From Halopseudomonas pachastrellae (lineage in GTDB: Bacteria; Pseudomonadota; Gammaproteobacteria; Pseudomonadales; Pseudomonadaceae), in contig NZ_FOUD01000007.1 in the NCBI RefSeq assembly GCF_900114765.1, forward strand, positions 121,511 to 185,510: a stretch of 64,000 nt of DNA, given 5' to 3'. Shown here in pieces: positions 49,362-57,173 of this stretch. Position 1 is the first letter of the stretch. Each line of letters starts with the position of its first letter. Made by a program: the position numbers and the translations under genes. The notes under the pieces were generated by a model. It had not been told where the DNA came from and ran no database searches. It saw nothing but the letters and a program-made list of their open reading frames with translations.

Positions 49362-50396
49362 ATGAAGGCGACAACCACCCTGCTCCGCCTGCCGCTGATG
49401 GCGGCCCTGACGCTGGGCCTTAGCGCCCAGGCCATGGCGGAAACGCCGCGTGCTGCATGGCATGCCCAGATTGGTCACGGCTACGAGCAACTGGCCAGCA
49501 GTACCGCCACCTTTGCGCAGCGGACCAGCGAGTATTGCGCTGAACCGACTGATGCCGGGCTGCTGGCGGTAAAGGAGCAATGGCTGGCCGCCTTTAACAG
49601 CTGGCAGGCGGTGCGCTTTGTCGACTTTGGCCCGATTGAGCAGAACACGCGCGCCTGGAAGTTTCAGTTCTGGCCTGATCCGAAAAACCTGACGGCCAGC
49701 AAGGCCCGCTATTGGCTGGGCAACGACAAGCCGATCGATGTCGATGCCTTGTCTCGTGACAGCGTCGCCATTCAAGGCTTTCCGGCTGCTGAATATCTGC
49801 TGTATGACCCACAGATCACTGATGGCGAGCGCGCGTTGCCAGCAGAACGGACCTGCGCGCTGCTGACCGGCATCAGCGGAAATTTGAAGCAGAATGCTGA
49901 AGGCCTCGCTGCGGACTGGGGGCAGCTGCAGTCGCGCTATCTCGAAGTGAACGACTACAGCAACGGCACCCTGACCTCTGCGATGCATGCGTTGGAAATC
50001 ATGGCAGATTGGCGTCTGGCCGCGCCGCTGGGTGTGCGTGGCACCGGTCGTCCAAACCCCTATCTGGCTGACGCCTGGCGCAGTGAGCAGTCGCTGGTGA
50101 CCCTGCGCGCATCGCTGCAAGGGATGGCTGATTTCTTCGTGCCGGGCCTTAACCTGCTGATGGCCGAGAACAATGCAGCTGATCTGGCAGAGCAGTTCAG
50201 TACGCAGCTGAACAAGACGCTGGCGCATTTTGATGGCCTGCCTGCGGATATCACGCCCCTGCTGGAAACCGAAGAAGGCGTTGCCAGCCTGACCGCGCTG
50301 CTCGAAGACGTGCGCGCCACCGGTGCGGTTCTGACTGGGCCGGTCGCGGGCAAGTTGGGCGTTGTGCGCGGCTTCAACTCCAGCGACGGAGACTGA
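49362..50396 (+). CDS. Second imelysin-family protein lacking the GxHxxE His
   Basis: A 344-residue periplasmic protein with a signal peptide (about 1-26, ending AMA). It has the imelysin/M75 fold, but the motif that reads GYHAIE in the first imelysin is here GFPAAEYLLYD, so the His is missing while the Glu remains. This points to a divided role: the first copy binds metal, the second may be structural or bind another ligand. It lies 18 nt after the di-haem gene and 3 nt before the DUF1513 gene. Confidence 0.87.
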   Translation: MKATTTLLRLPLMAALTLGLSAQAMAETPRAAWHAQIGHGYEQLASSTATFAQRTSEYCAEPTDAGLLAVKEQWLAAFNSWQAVRFVDFGPIEQNTRAWKFQFWPDPKNLTASKARYWLGNDKPIDVDALSRDSVAIQGFPAAEYLLYDPQITDGERALPAERTCALLTGISGNLKQNAEGLAADWGQLQSRYLEVNDYSNGTLTSAMHALEIMADWRLAAPLGVRGTGRPNPYLADAWRSEQSLVTLRASLQGMADFFVPGLNLLMAENNAADLAEQFSTQLNKTLAHFDGLPADITPLLETEEGVASLTALLEDVRATGAVLTGPVAGKLGVVRGFNSSDGD

Positions 50397-50399
50397 GTC

Positions 50400-51524
50400 A
50401 TGCTTAGTCGTCGTGGCTTTCTCAAGGCGTCTCTCGCGAGCGCCTCGGTGACCGCAGTCAGTGCGTGCACTACCGGTCCTCTGTTGGGGCGCTCGGCGCC
50501 GCCGCTGGAGCTGGTCAGCGCTGTCAACGACGCTGAGGGCCGGCACTACATTGGTGGCGTGGACAGCAGCGGCCGGCAGCGCTTTCAGATTCCGGTCGCC
50601 GAGCGTTGCCACGGCGGTTGCCCGCAGCCCCATGGCGACCACGTGGTGGTGTTTGCCCGCCGCCCAGGCCGCGAGATGCACGTGGTCAACACGCGTACCG
50701 GCCAGCTGGAGCGTAGCGTGCAGGCTGGCGATGGCTATCACTACTATGGTCATGGCGTGTACAGCCCGGACGCACGCCTGCTGTACGTCACCATGAACAA
50801 CTATCACACCTCAGCCGGCCTGGTGCGGGTTTACGACGCCTTTGACGGCTACCGGCAGGTTGCCGACTTTGATCTGCAGGGCATTGGGCCGCACGAACTG
50901 CGACTGCACCCGGACGGCAATACTCTGATTGTCGCGCTGGGCGGCATTGAGACCCACCCGGACTATGACCGTATCAAGTTGAACCTGGACCGGATGGAGC
51001 CAGCTCTGTTGCTGCTGGATCGGCACTCCGGTGAGATTACGGCGCGCTATACCCCTTCGCACCATCAACTGAGTTGTCGTCACCTGGACGTCAGCCCGGA
51101 TGGGGTCGTGATTGCCGGTTATCAGTACGAAGGCCCGGAATGGGAAACCCCGCCGCTGCTGGCCAGACTGGATACTGCGACGGGAGAGTTTTCCGAGCCT
51201 GAGTTACCGCTGGAAGAGCTGGCTGGCTTGCGCAACTACACCGCCAGCATTGCTATCAGCCGGCATGCACCGCTGGCAGTTATCACTGCGCCGCTGGGCA
51301 ATCGTGCGATCATCATCAACTATCGCACTGGTGAGTTGCTGCAGCGCATCGCCGTGCAGGACGTTGCCGGTGCCCTGCCCTTTGGTGAGCGCGATTTTGT
51401 CGTGAGCTCGGGCTCAGGTGGGGTGTATTTGCTATCGGCTGACAGTGATCAGGCACTGCCTCACGGCAGCTACCCGGTGCGCTGGGACAACCACCTTACT
51501 CCGGGGCAATTCATCGGCGCCTGA
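50400..51524 (+). CDS. DUF1513 beta-propeller protein with Tat-type signal
   Basis: A 374-residue protein beginning MLSRRGFLKASLASASVTAV, a twin-arginine signal (RRGFLK) with a Cys (SAC) suggesting lipid attachment or processing; Tat export implies it folds in the cytoplasm. The rest reads as a beta-propeller of the DUF1513 type (HGGCPQPHGDHVVVFARRPG; DGYHYYGHGVYSPDARLLYV; PHELRLHPDGNTLIVALGGI). DUF1513 usually lies with imelysin and di-haem genes. Function unknown. It ends the operon before the hairpin at 51552. Confidence 0.88.
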   Translation: MLSRRGFLKASLASASVTAVSACTTGPLLGRSAPPLELVSAVNDAEGRHYIGGVDSSGRQRFQIPVAERCHGGCPQPHGDHVVVFARRPGREMHVVNTRTGQLERSVQAGDGYHYYGHGVYSPDARLLYVTMNNYHTSAGLVRVYDAFDGYRQVADFDLQGIGPHELRLHPDGNTLIVALGGIETHPDYDRIKLNLDRMEPALLLLDRHSGEITARYTPSHHQLSCRHLDVSPDGVVIAGYQYEGPEWETPPLLARLDTATGEFSEPELPLEELAGLRNYTASIAISRHAPLAVITAPLGNRAIIINYRTGELLQRIAVQDVAGALPFGERDFVVSSGSGGVYLLSADSDQALPHGSYPVRWDNHLTPGQFIGA

Positions 51525-51551
51525 GTGCTGACGCCTTGCGTTAATTGACGG

Positions 51552-51590
51552 GGTGGTCGCCTGTATATCAGAAGCTGGCGACCATCCTTT
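51552..51590. terminator. Terminator between DUF1513 operon and PilZ gene
   Basis: GGTGGTCGCC (51552-51561) pairs with GGCGACCATCC (51577-51587), followed by TTTC on the plus strand. The loop includes the PilZ stop codon, so the two convergent genes share the hairpin. Confidence 0.65.
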
Positions 51591-51900
51591 CAATGCACAG
51601 GCGCGAGTCCTCTGGCAGGTTGGTGAAGTGCATACCGGTCCAGTATTGCTTGCCGTTGATGCTTTCGCGATTCCACAGGCTTTCGGCGTCCAGGAGGAAC
51701 TCGCGAACCCCGTTCAGGCTCATCGGCAGATTGACCTGCAGGGCGAAGGACCGGAAAAGGTCTACCGGGCGATCGCTCAATAACATAAGCCCTTCTACAT
51801 GCAGGTCAACAACGCGTCCAAGATGGTCTCCGGTATCGAGGTCAAACACTTCCAGGCTGCTACTCACTTGGTGTCGCTCCAATCGTCTGCGTTCTGTCAT
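51568..51900 (-). CDS. PilZ-domain protein (c-di-GMP receptor)
   Basis: A 110-residue protein that is essentially one PilZ domain. The N-terminal basic patch ERRRLERHQ supplies the R-x-x-x-R that binds c-di-GMP, and the second motif is DLHVEGLMLL in place of D-x-S-x-x-G, so the usual Ser is His; binding may therefore be weakened. It is consistent with the two diguanylate cyclases in the window but is not next to either. Confidence 0.85.
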   Translation of the reverse strand: MTERRRLERHQVSSSLEVFDLDTGDHLGRVVDLHVEGLMLLSDRPVDLFRSFALQVNLPMSLNGVREFLLDAESLWNRESINGKQYWTGMHFTNLPEDSRLCIERMVASF

Positions 51901-52119
51901 GGTGTGCTCATTGTTCCGGTAGGCGGCCCGAGGCTGTCACATCACCTGCCTGTCAGTGTGCGACAAATGGATAATGGCGAAAAGCTATGTTCTGCACAAT
52001 TTATATAACTACTGCACATTTTTCAGAGGTCGGAATGGGCCGACTGTGAACTGCTTCATCTGGCCGCCGGATACGCGTATGGTGAGCCCACAACACGCTT
52101 ACAACGAGGATGCCTGCCC

Positions 52120-52605
52120 ATGCGTTTCAACAAGCTGTCGCTGTTACTGATCGGTTGCGCAATGGCGCAACTGGTAGATGCCCATGAGTTCGAAGCCGGC
52201 CAATTGCACATTGATCACCCCTGGTCACGCGCCTTGCCGCCGGTAGCCCCCACAGGCGCTGCCTACTTGAGTATAAGCAATCACGGCGGTACTGCTGACA
52301 CGCTGCTCGGTGCCAAGACCGAGGTGGCTGGCAAGGTGGAAATCCATGAGCATGTACACGCCGACGGCGTGATGAAGATGCAGCGCGTCGAGTCGCTGAC
52401 CATTGAACCGGGCGCAACAGTGACCTTTTCTCCCGGTAGCTACCACCTGATGCTTTTCAACCTGGCGCGTCCGCTCGCGGCCGGCGAGAGTTACCCGCTG
52501 ACGCTGAATTTCGCCAACGCAGGGGACGTTGATGTGCAGGTCAATGTGCAAGCCAATGACGAGCCGTCAGCAGGCGAGAAACAAGACCACCATCAGCATC
52601 ACTGA
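52120..52605 (+). CDS. Copper chaperone PCu(A)C
   Basis: A 161-residue periplasmic copper chaperone of the PCuAC family. A signal peptide (1-20) is followed by the cupredoxin-like domain in which the copper-binding set H...M...H-x-M is visible as HEHVHADGVMKMQRVES and GSYHLMLFN. The His-rich tail HHQHH may also bind copper. Family members deliver Cu(I) to cytochrome oxidase, although the cbb3/aa3 oxidase targeted is not in this window (the cyo oxidase has no CuA). A GAGG ribosome-binding site precedes the start. Confidence 0.92.
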   Translation: MRFNKLSLLLIGCAMAQLVDAHEFEAGQLHIDHPWSRALPPVAPTGAAYLSISNHGGTADTLLGAKTEVAGKVEIHEHVHADGVMKMQRVESLTIEPGATVTFSPGSYHLMLFNLARPLAAGESYPLTLNFANAGDVDVQVNVQANDEPSAGEKQDHHQHH

Positions 52606-53231
52606 GCGCGGTCGTTGCGATCCAGCAGGTGAAAGCGCGGTAGCGCTAGGTGCCAGCGGATCGCAGCCAGGCGGATCGCCAGCACAACAGCGATGCACAG
52701 CCCTGCAGCCACATCCTCGCGCAGGGTGAGTTGGCTCAGGCCGATATACGCCAGCGAGCCGACAATGCAGGCTGTGGCGTAGATTTCCTTATGGAAAATT
52801 AGCGGGATTTCGTTGCAGATAATGTCGCGCATTACCCCGCCGGCAACCCCGGTCATCACGCCCATGATGACCGCTGCGCTGACCGGCACCTGGTGGACGA
52901 GCGCAACCTGTGTGCCGATGACGGTGAAGACGGCTAGACCAAAGGCATCGGCCACCAGCAGCCCGAGTTCGTTGATCGGCCGTGTGAGGCGTACCCAGCA
53001 CACTGTCCCCAAAGCCGCCAGGGTGGCGACCAGAATGTACAGGTCATTGCCAATCCAGCTGACCGGGTGGTTGCCAAGGATCACATCTCGCAGGGTACCG
53101 CCACCCAATGCAGTGACGATGGCAATGACCAGTACGCCGAACAGGTCCATAGACTTGCGTCCAGCCATCAAGGCGCCGGTTATGGCGAATACGGCCACGC
53201 CAAACAGGTCAAACGCGTAGAACCAGCTCAT
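52599..53231 (-). CDS. TRIC-type cation channel family protein (UPF0126)
   Basis: A 210-residue inner-membrane protein with seven helices made of two repeats; GALMAGRKSMDLFGVLVIAI, LGGGTLRDVILG and GGVMRDIICNEIPLIF are the family's glycine-rich repeat motifs. The fold was recognised as a trimeric intracellular cation channel in prokaryotes. Role here unknown. Its 3' end overlaps the convergent PCuAC stop by 7 nt. Confidence 0.88.
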   Translation of the reverse strand: MSWFYAFDLFGVAVFAITGALMAGRKSMDLFGVLVIAIVTALGGGTLRDVILGNHPVSWIGNDLYILVATLAALGTVCWVRLTRPINELGLLVADAFGLAVFTVIGTQVALVHQVPVSAAVIMGVMTGVAGGVMRDIICNEIPLIFHKEIYATACIVGSLAYIGLSQLTLREDVAAGLCIAVVLAIRLAAIRWHLALPRFHLLDRNDRAQ

Positions 53232-53259
53232 GCCAAGGACTCTCCACGCCGGGCCGCGA

Positions 53260-54624
53260 TCAGTCCTCGCGGGTTGGGCTGCGCATGGTCACAAACTCTT
53301 CGGCAGCGGTCGGGTGGATGCCCAAAGTGGCATCAAATACCGCTTTGGTGGCGCCCGCTTTGACCGCTACGGCCAGCCCCTGAACGATCTCGCCTGCCTC
53401 CGGGCCGACCATATGCACGCCGAGCACTTGATCGCTCTGTTGGTCAACAATCAGCTTCATAAAGCTCTGCTCTCCCCGTCCGGCCAGAGTGTTGCGCATG
53501 GCGCGGAAGCGGCTCTCAAAGATCTTCAGCTTGTGGCCTTTCTTGCGCGCAGCTTCCTCACTCAGACCCAAGGTGGCGATGTTGGGGATGCAGAATACCG
53601 CGGTCGGAATGTCGTTATAGTCGACCGGCCGATACTCGTCGCGCTTGTACAGCCAGCGGGCCAGCGCCATCCCCTCAGCCAGTGCCACCGGCGTTAGCTC
53701 GACGGTGTCGGTGACATCGCCGATGGCAAAGATGGCGGAGTCCGTCGTCTGGTAGTGCTCGTTGACCCGGATGTTGCCCTTGTCGTCCAGCTCAACAGCG
53801 GTATTCTCGAGGCCCAGGTCATCCACGTGCGGGCGGCGGCCGGTAGCGTACAACACCAGATCCGTCTCCAGCTGCTCGCCATTGTCGAGCTGCACCTTCA
53901 GGCTGCCGTCGTTGTTACGGTCAATACGGGCGACGTCGCTGTTGAAGCGCAGATCCAGCCCCTTGTCGCGCAGCACGTTCGCCATATGCTCGCGCACGCC
54001 CTGATCAAAACCGCGCAGGAACAGGTCTCCGCGATATAACTGTGTGGTTTCACAACCCAGGCCGTGGAAAATGCCGGCAAACTCGATGGCAATGTAGCCG
54101 CCGCCGACGACCATCACGCGCTTGGGCAACTGCTCCAGGAAGAACACCTCGTTGGAGCTGATAACGTGTTCTCGGCCCGGAAACTCCGGAATAAATGGCC
54201 AGCCGCCGGTGGCAATCAGGATGCGTTCGGCGCTGTACTTTTGCCCGCTCACCTCAACGTGATGAGAGTCGAGAATGCGTGCGCGCCCTTCCAGCAACTT
54301 AACGCCTGCAGACGTCAGCAGGTTTCGGTAAATGCCATTCAGGCGGCTGATCTCGGCGTTCTTGTTAGCGACCAGGCGTGGCCAGTCAAAGCCGTCTGCC
54401 GTCAGGTTCCAGCCATAACCGGCCGCGTCTTCCATGTCTTCAGCGAAGTGGGCGGCGTAGGCGAACAGCTTCTTCGGTACGCAGCCGACATTGACACAGG
54501 TGCCGCCCAGGTAACGGTCTTCAGCAACGGCGACGCGCGCACCGAAGCCCGCCGCCATGCGGCTGGCTCGTACGCCGCCGGAACCGGCACCAATGACAAA
54601 GAGGTCGAAATCATACTGGGACAT
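53260..54624 (-). CDS. gorA: Glutathione-disulfide reductase
   Basis: GorA reduces GSSG with NADPH. The 454-residue protein has the FAD fold [16 protein letters not shown], the redox disulfide [15 protein letters not shown] (about residue 45), the NADPH fold [19 protein letters not shown], and the C-terminal active-site motif [13 protein letters not shown] with the His-Glu pair. The start ATG at 54624 follows GGAAGGA; the frame is open 14 codons further. Confidence 0.96.
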   Translation of the reverse strand: MSQYDFDLFVIGAGSGGVRASRMAAGFGARVAVAEDRYLGGTCVNVGCVPKKLFAYAAHFAEDMEDAAGYGWNLTADGFDWPRLVANKNAEISRLNGIYRNLLTSAGVKLLEGRARILDSHHVEVSGQKYSAERILIATGGWPFIPEFPGREHVISSNEVFFLEQLPKRVMVVGGGYIAIEFAGIFHGLGCETTQLYRGDLFLRGFDQGVREHMANVLRDKGLDLRFNSDVARIDRNNDGSLKVQLDNGEQLETDLVLYATGRRPHVDDLGLENTAVELDDKGNIRVNEHYQTTDSAIFAIGDVTDTVELTPVALAEGMALARWLYKRDEYRPVDYNDIPTAVFCIPNIATLGLSEEAARKKGHKLKIFESRFRAMRNTLAGRGEQSFMKLIVDQQSDQVLGVHMVGPEAGEIVQGLAVAVKAGATKAVFDATLGIHPTAAEEFVTMRSPTRED

Positions 54625-54684
54625 GCGCTTCCTTCCTGCCTGCTGTGAATCAAGGTGCCCCAGCATACCTTAAAGCAGCCAGAA

Positions 54685-56052
54685 TCAGACCACCTCGCGT
54701 AGCACCGGCGCTGCTGGTGGCGCAACTTGGCGTCCAACACCGACGTGGCGCAAGCCTAGGCTCGCCATGGTTTGCGGGTCATATTGGTTGCGCCCATCGA
54801 TCACCAGCGGGGTTCGCAGGCGTTGCGCTACAAGATGGAAGTCCGGCTGTCGAAATTGCTTCCATTCAGTCAGCAGAACCAGTGCATCGGCATTGTTAAG
54901 CGCAGCATAAGGATCCTGGAGCAGCTTGAGCTGGCCCTCTTTCACTGCCTCCGGATACCGTTGTGCGATGTTGTCGCTGGCTGCCGGGTCGAAGGCCTGG
55001 ACGCTTGAGCCGCCAGCCAGCAGCGCGTCCAGGAGGACTAGGCTAGGCGCGTCGCGGATGTCATCTGTGCCTGGCTTGAACGCAAGGCCCCAAATTGCCA
55101 GGGTACGTCCGTGCAGATTTCCCAGCTCCCGTTTCAGCATGCGCAACGGCCAGGTTTTCTGCTGCTGGTTGCGCGCTTCAACTGAATGCAATATTGGCAT
55201 CGGCATATCGTATTGAGCGGCCATCTGCAGCATGGCTCTGATGTCCTTAGGAAAACAGGAGCCGCCGTAACCGCAGCCAGCATAAATAAAGTGATGGCCA
55301 ATGCGCTGGTCAGAGCCGATGCCCTTTCTCACCTCTTCAACATCTACCCCCAGCTGCTCACACAGGCTGGCGATTTCATTGATAAAGGATATGCGCGTGG
55401 CGAGAAAGGTATTGGCCGCGTACTTGGTCATCTCGGCGGCGCGACGACTCATGCACAGAATCCGGTCATGATTGCGCACAAAGGGCTCGTAGAGCGCGCG
55501 CATTACCCGCTCGGCGTCGGCATCATCGGTCCCCAGTACCACTCGATCCGGTCGCATGAAATCATCAATCGCGGCGCCTTCTTTGAGGAACTCGGGGTTA
55601 CTGACCACCCGATGCTGCCAGGCGACCTGGCGACGCTGACATTGATGATCCAGGACGCTTTGAACCCGACACGCTGTGCCTACCGGCGCGGTGGACTTGC
55701 AAACCACGATGGCTGGCTGATCAAGGGTGCGCCCCAGCTCGGAGGCAACGGCCACTATCTGAGAAATATCGGCGCTACCGTCGGCGGCCGAGGGCGTGCC
55801 GACGGCGATAAATATCACTTCGGCTCGGCTGCAGGCGCCCGCCGTGTCCGTGCTGAATGCCAGGCGGCCGGCGCGCAGGTTGGTGGTAATCAACGCTTCG
55901 ATACCAGGCTCGAATATCGGCGCTTCACCCCGCTGCAGGGCGTTTATGCGCTGCGTGCTGGTATCGACGCAAGATACTCGGTTACCCATCTCGGCAAAGC
56001 AGGTTGCCGTTACCAGTCCAACGTAGCCACAGCCAATCACCGTGATCTGCAT
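54685..56052 (-). CDS. ugd: UDP-glucose 6-dehydrogenase
   Basis: Ugd oxidises UDP-glucose twice to UDP-glucuronate, used in polysaccharide and lipid A modification. The 455-residue protein has the N-terminal NAD fold ITVIGCGYVGLVTATCFAEM, the active-site Cys in CGYGGSCFPKDIRAML (about residue 260) and the C-terminal fold LAIWGLAFKPGTDDIRDAPS. No other exopolysaccharide gene is adjacent. Confidence 0.95.
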   Translation of the reverse strand: MQITVIGCGYVGLVTATCFAEMGNRVSCVDTSTQRINALQRGEAPIFEPGIEALITTNLRAGRLAFSTDTAGACSRAEVIFIAVGTPSAADGSADISQIVAVASELGRTLDQPAIVVCKSTAPVGTACRVQSVLDHQCQRRQVAWQHRVVSNPEFLKEGAAIDDFMRPDRVVLGTDDADAERVMRALYEPFVRNHDRILCMSRRAAEMTKYAANTFLATRISFINEIASLCEQLGVDVEEVRKGIGSDQRIGHHFIYAGCGYGGSCFPKDIRAMLQMAAQYDMPMPILHSVEARNQQQKTWPLRMLKRELGNLHGRTLAIWGLAFKPGTDDIRDAPSLVLLDALLAGGSSVQAFDPAASDNIAQRYPEAVKEGQLKLLQDPYAALNNADALVLLTEWKQFRQPDFHLVAQRLRTPLVIDGRNQYDPQTMASLGLRHVGVGRQVAPPAAPVLREVV

Positions 56053-56138
56053 GGTCGCACTCCTCGGTTGCTATGCAGTGATTGCGCCACGGACTGGTGA
56101 CACCCGCGTTAAGTGCGCGTGAAGCGTTGATGACGGCT

Positions 56139-56157
56139 GAGAATGATTTGCATTCTT
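56139..56157. promoter_or_regulatory. Fur box upstream of the AraC/GyrI regulator
   Basis: GAGAATGATTTGCATTCTT matches 13 of 19 positions of the Fur consensus and is itself close to a palindrome (AGAATG-ATTTG-CATTCT). It lies about 40 nt before the regulator's start. Confidence 0.65.
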
Positions 56158-56198
56158 TCGTCGATATCGTAGAGTGAGCGCTTTTTGCGTACCTACCC

Positions 56199-57113
56199 AT
56201 GCAACCGCACTCCAATGAACAGCTGGCCCGCGTCGAGCGGGTGCTTAGCTACATCCACGGCAACTTGCAGGAGCCCTTGACGGTCGCCTCGCTGGCGGCC
56301 CGTAGCCGCTGGTCACGCTGGCAACTACAACGCACCTTTGCCTTGGCTACCGGGTTCAGTGTGGCCAGCTACGTACGCCGTTTAAGACTTGGCCGCGCCG
56401 CCGAGCTACTGCTGTGTACTGATCAGCGACAGCTGGATATCGCTCTTAGCTGTGGCTTTGACAATGAGATCAGCTTCAATCGCTGCTTTCGTCAGGTTTT
56501 CGGTTGCGCCCCCGGTGTCTATCGGCGGCGCGGCCAGCGCAGCAACCTGCTGGTTTCCACCAATCCCGCGCGCTTGCGTCCGCCTCCGGGGCCTTTGGCG
56601 AAAGGCAGCTTTCATATCCGTATTGAAACGCTGCCGTCGTTTTGGGTGGCCGGGGTTAGTGACACTGTCTGCGGTCTGGATTCGCCCAATCCGGATTTCG
56701 CTACCCGCGTACCGGCCATCTGGCGACGCCTAGATCAACATCTGCTTGGACGTAGTTTGAGACATGGCGGGGTGCAGCTAGGCGTACTCGTCGTAGCCGA
56801 TGCCAGTGCTCCTGAGTACAGCTTCCCCTACTGGGCTGCACTGCCGGCTGACAGCGTGCCTGAGCACGCCGCACTGCCCTTTCTGCAAGTGCCGGCTCAG
56901 ACCTATGCAGTGCTACCGCACTTTGGACCCATCGAGGGGTTGGCAGCGTTGCTGCAGTGGTTCATCGACTGCTGGCTACCGCAGTCGGGATATCGCGGTT
57001 TGTCCGGCCATGATCTGGAGCGCTATGACGCGCGTTACGTGCCGGGCAGCGTAAACAGTTATATGGAGTACTGGGTACCTATTGAATCGGCTGCAGATGC
57101 TCCAAATGGTTAA
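56199..57113 (+). CDS. AraC-family regulator with GyrI-like ligand-binding domain
   Basis: A 304-residue regulator with an N-terminal AraC helix-turn-helix pair (VLSYIHGNLQEPLTVASLAA, SRWSRWQLQRTFALATGFSV, DIALSCGFDNEISFNRCFRQ) and a C-terminal GyrI/Rob-type effector domain (IETLPSFWVAGVSDTVCGLD; YAVLPHFGPIEGLAALLQW). This order (DNA-binding first, sensor second) is that of Rob. It lies 60 nt before a TonB-dependent receptor and both have Fur-like boxes, so it probably senses a ferric siderophore or related compound and activates the receptor. Confidence 0.9.
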   Translation: MQPHSNEQLARVERVLSYIHGNLQEPLTVASLAARSRWSRWQLQRTFALATGFSVASYVRRLRLGRAAELLLCTDQRQLDIALSCGFDNEISFNRCFRQVFGCAPGVYRRRGQRSNLLVSTNPARLRPPPGPLAKGSFHIRIETLPSFWVAGVSDTVCGLDSPNPDFATRVPAIWRRLDQHLLGRSLRHGGVQLGVLVVADASAPEYSFPYWAALPADSVPEHAALPFLQVPAQTYAVLPHFGPIEGLAALLQWFIDCWLPQSGYRGLSGHDLERYDARYVPGSVNSYMEYWVPIESAADAPNG

Positions 57114-57137
57114 GTGACGGCGTGTTGGCTGCAATAA

Positions 57138-57156
57138 AATATAATCCTTCTCATTT
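57138..57156. promoter_or_regulatory. Fur-like box upstream of the TonB-dependent receptor
   Basis: The complement of 57138-57156 reads AAATGAGAAGGATTATATT; its core AATGAGAAGGATTATA matches AATGATAATCATTATC at 12 of 16 positions. The box is 18 nt before the ATG. Confidence 0.55.
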
Positions 57157-57173
57157 GTGATTCTGGAGCACTC

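Noticed and set aside
48591..50807. 738-codon minus-strand frame
   Set aside because: Opposes three exported proteins with signal peptides and haem sites; the text is antisense-type Arg/Gln/His-rich sequence.
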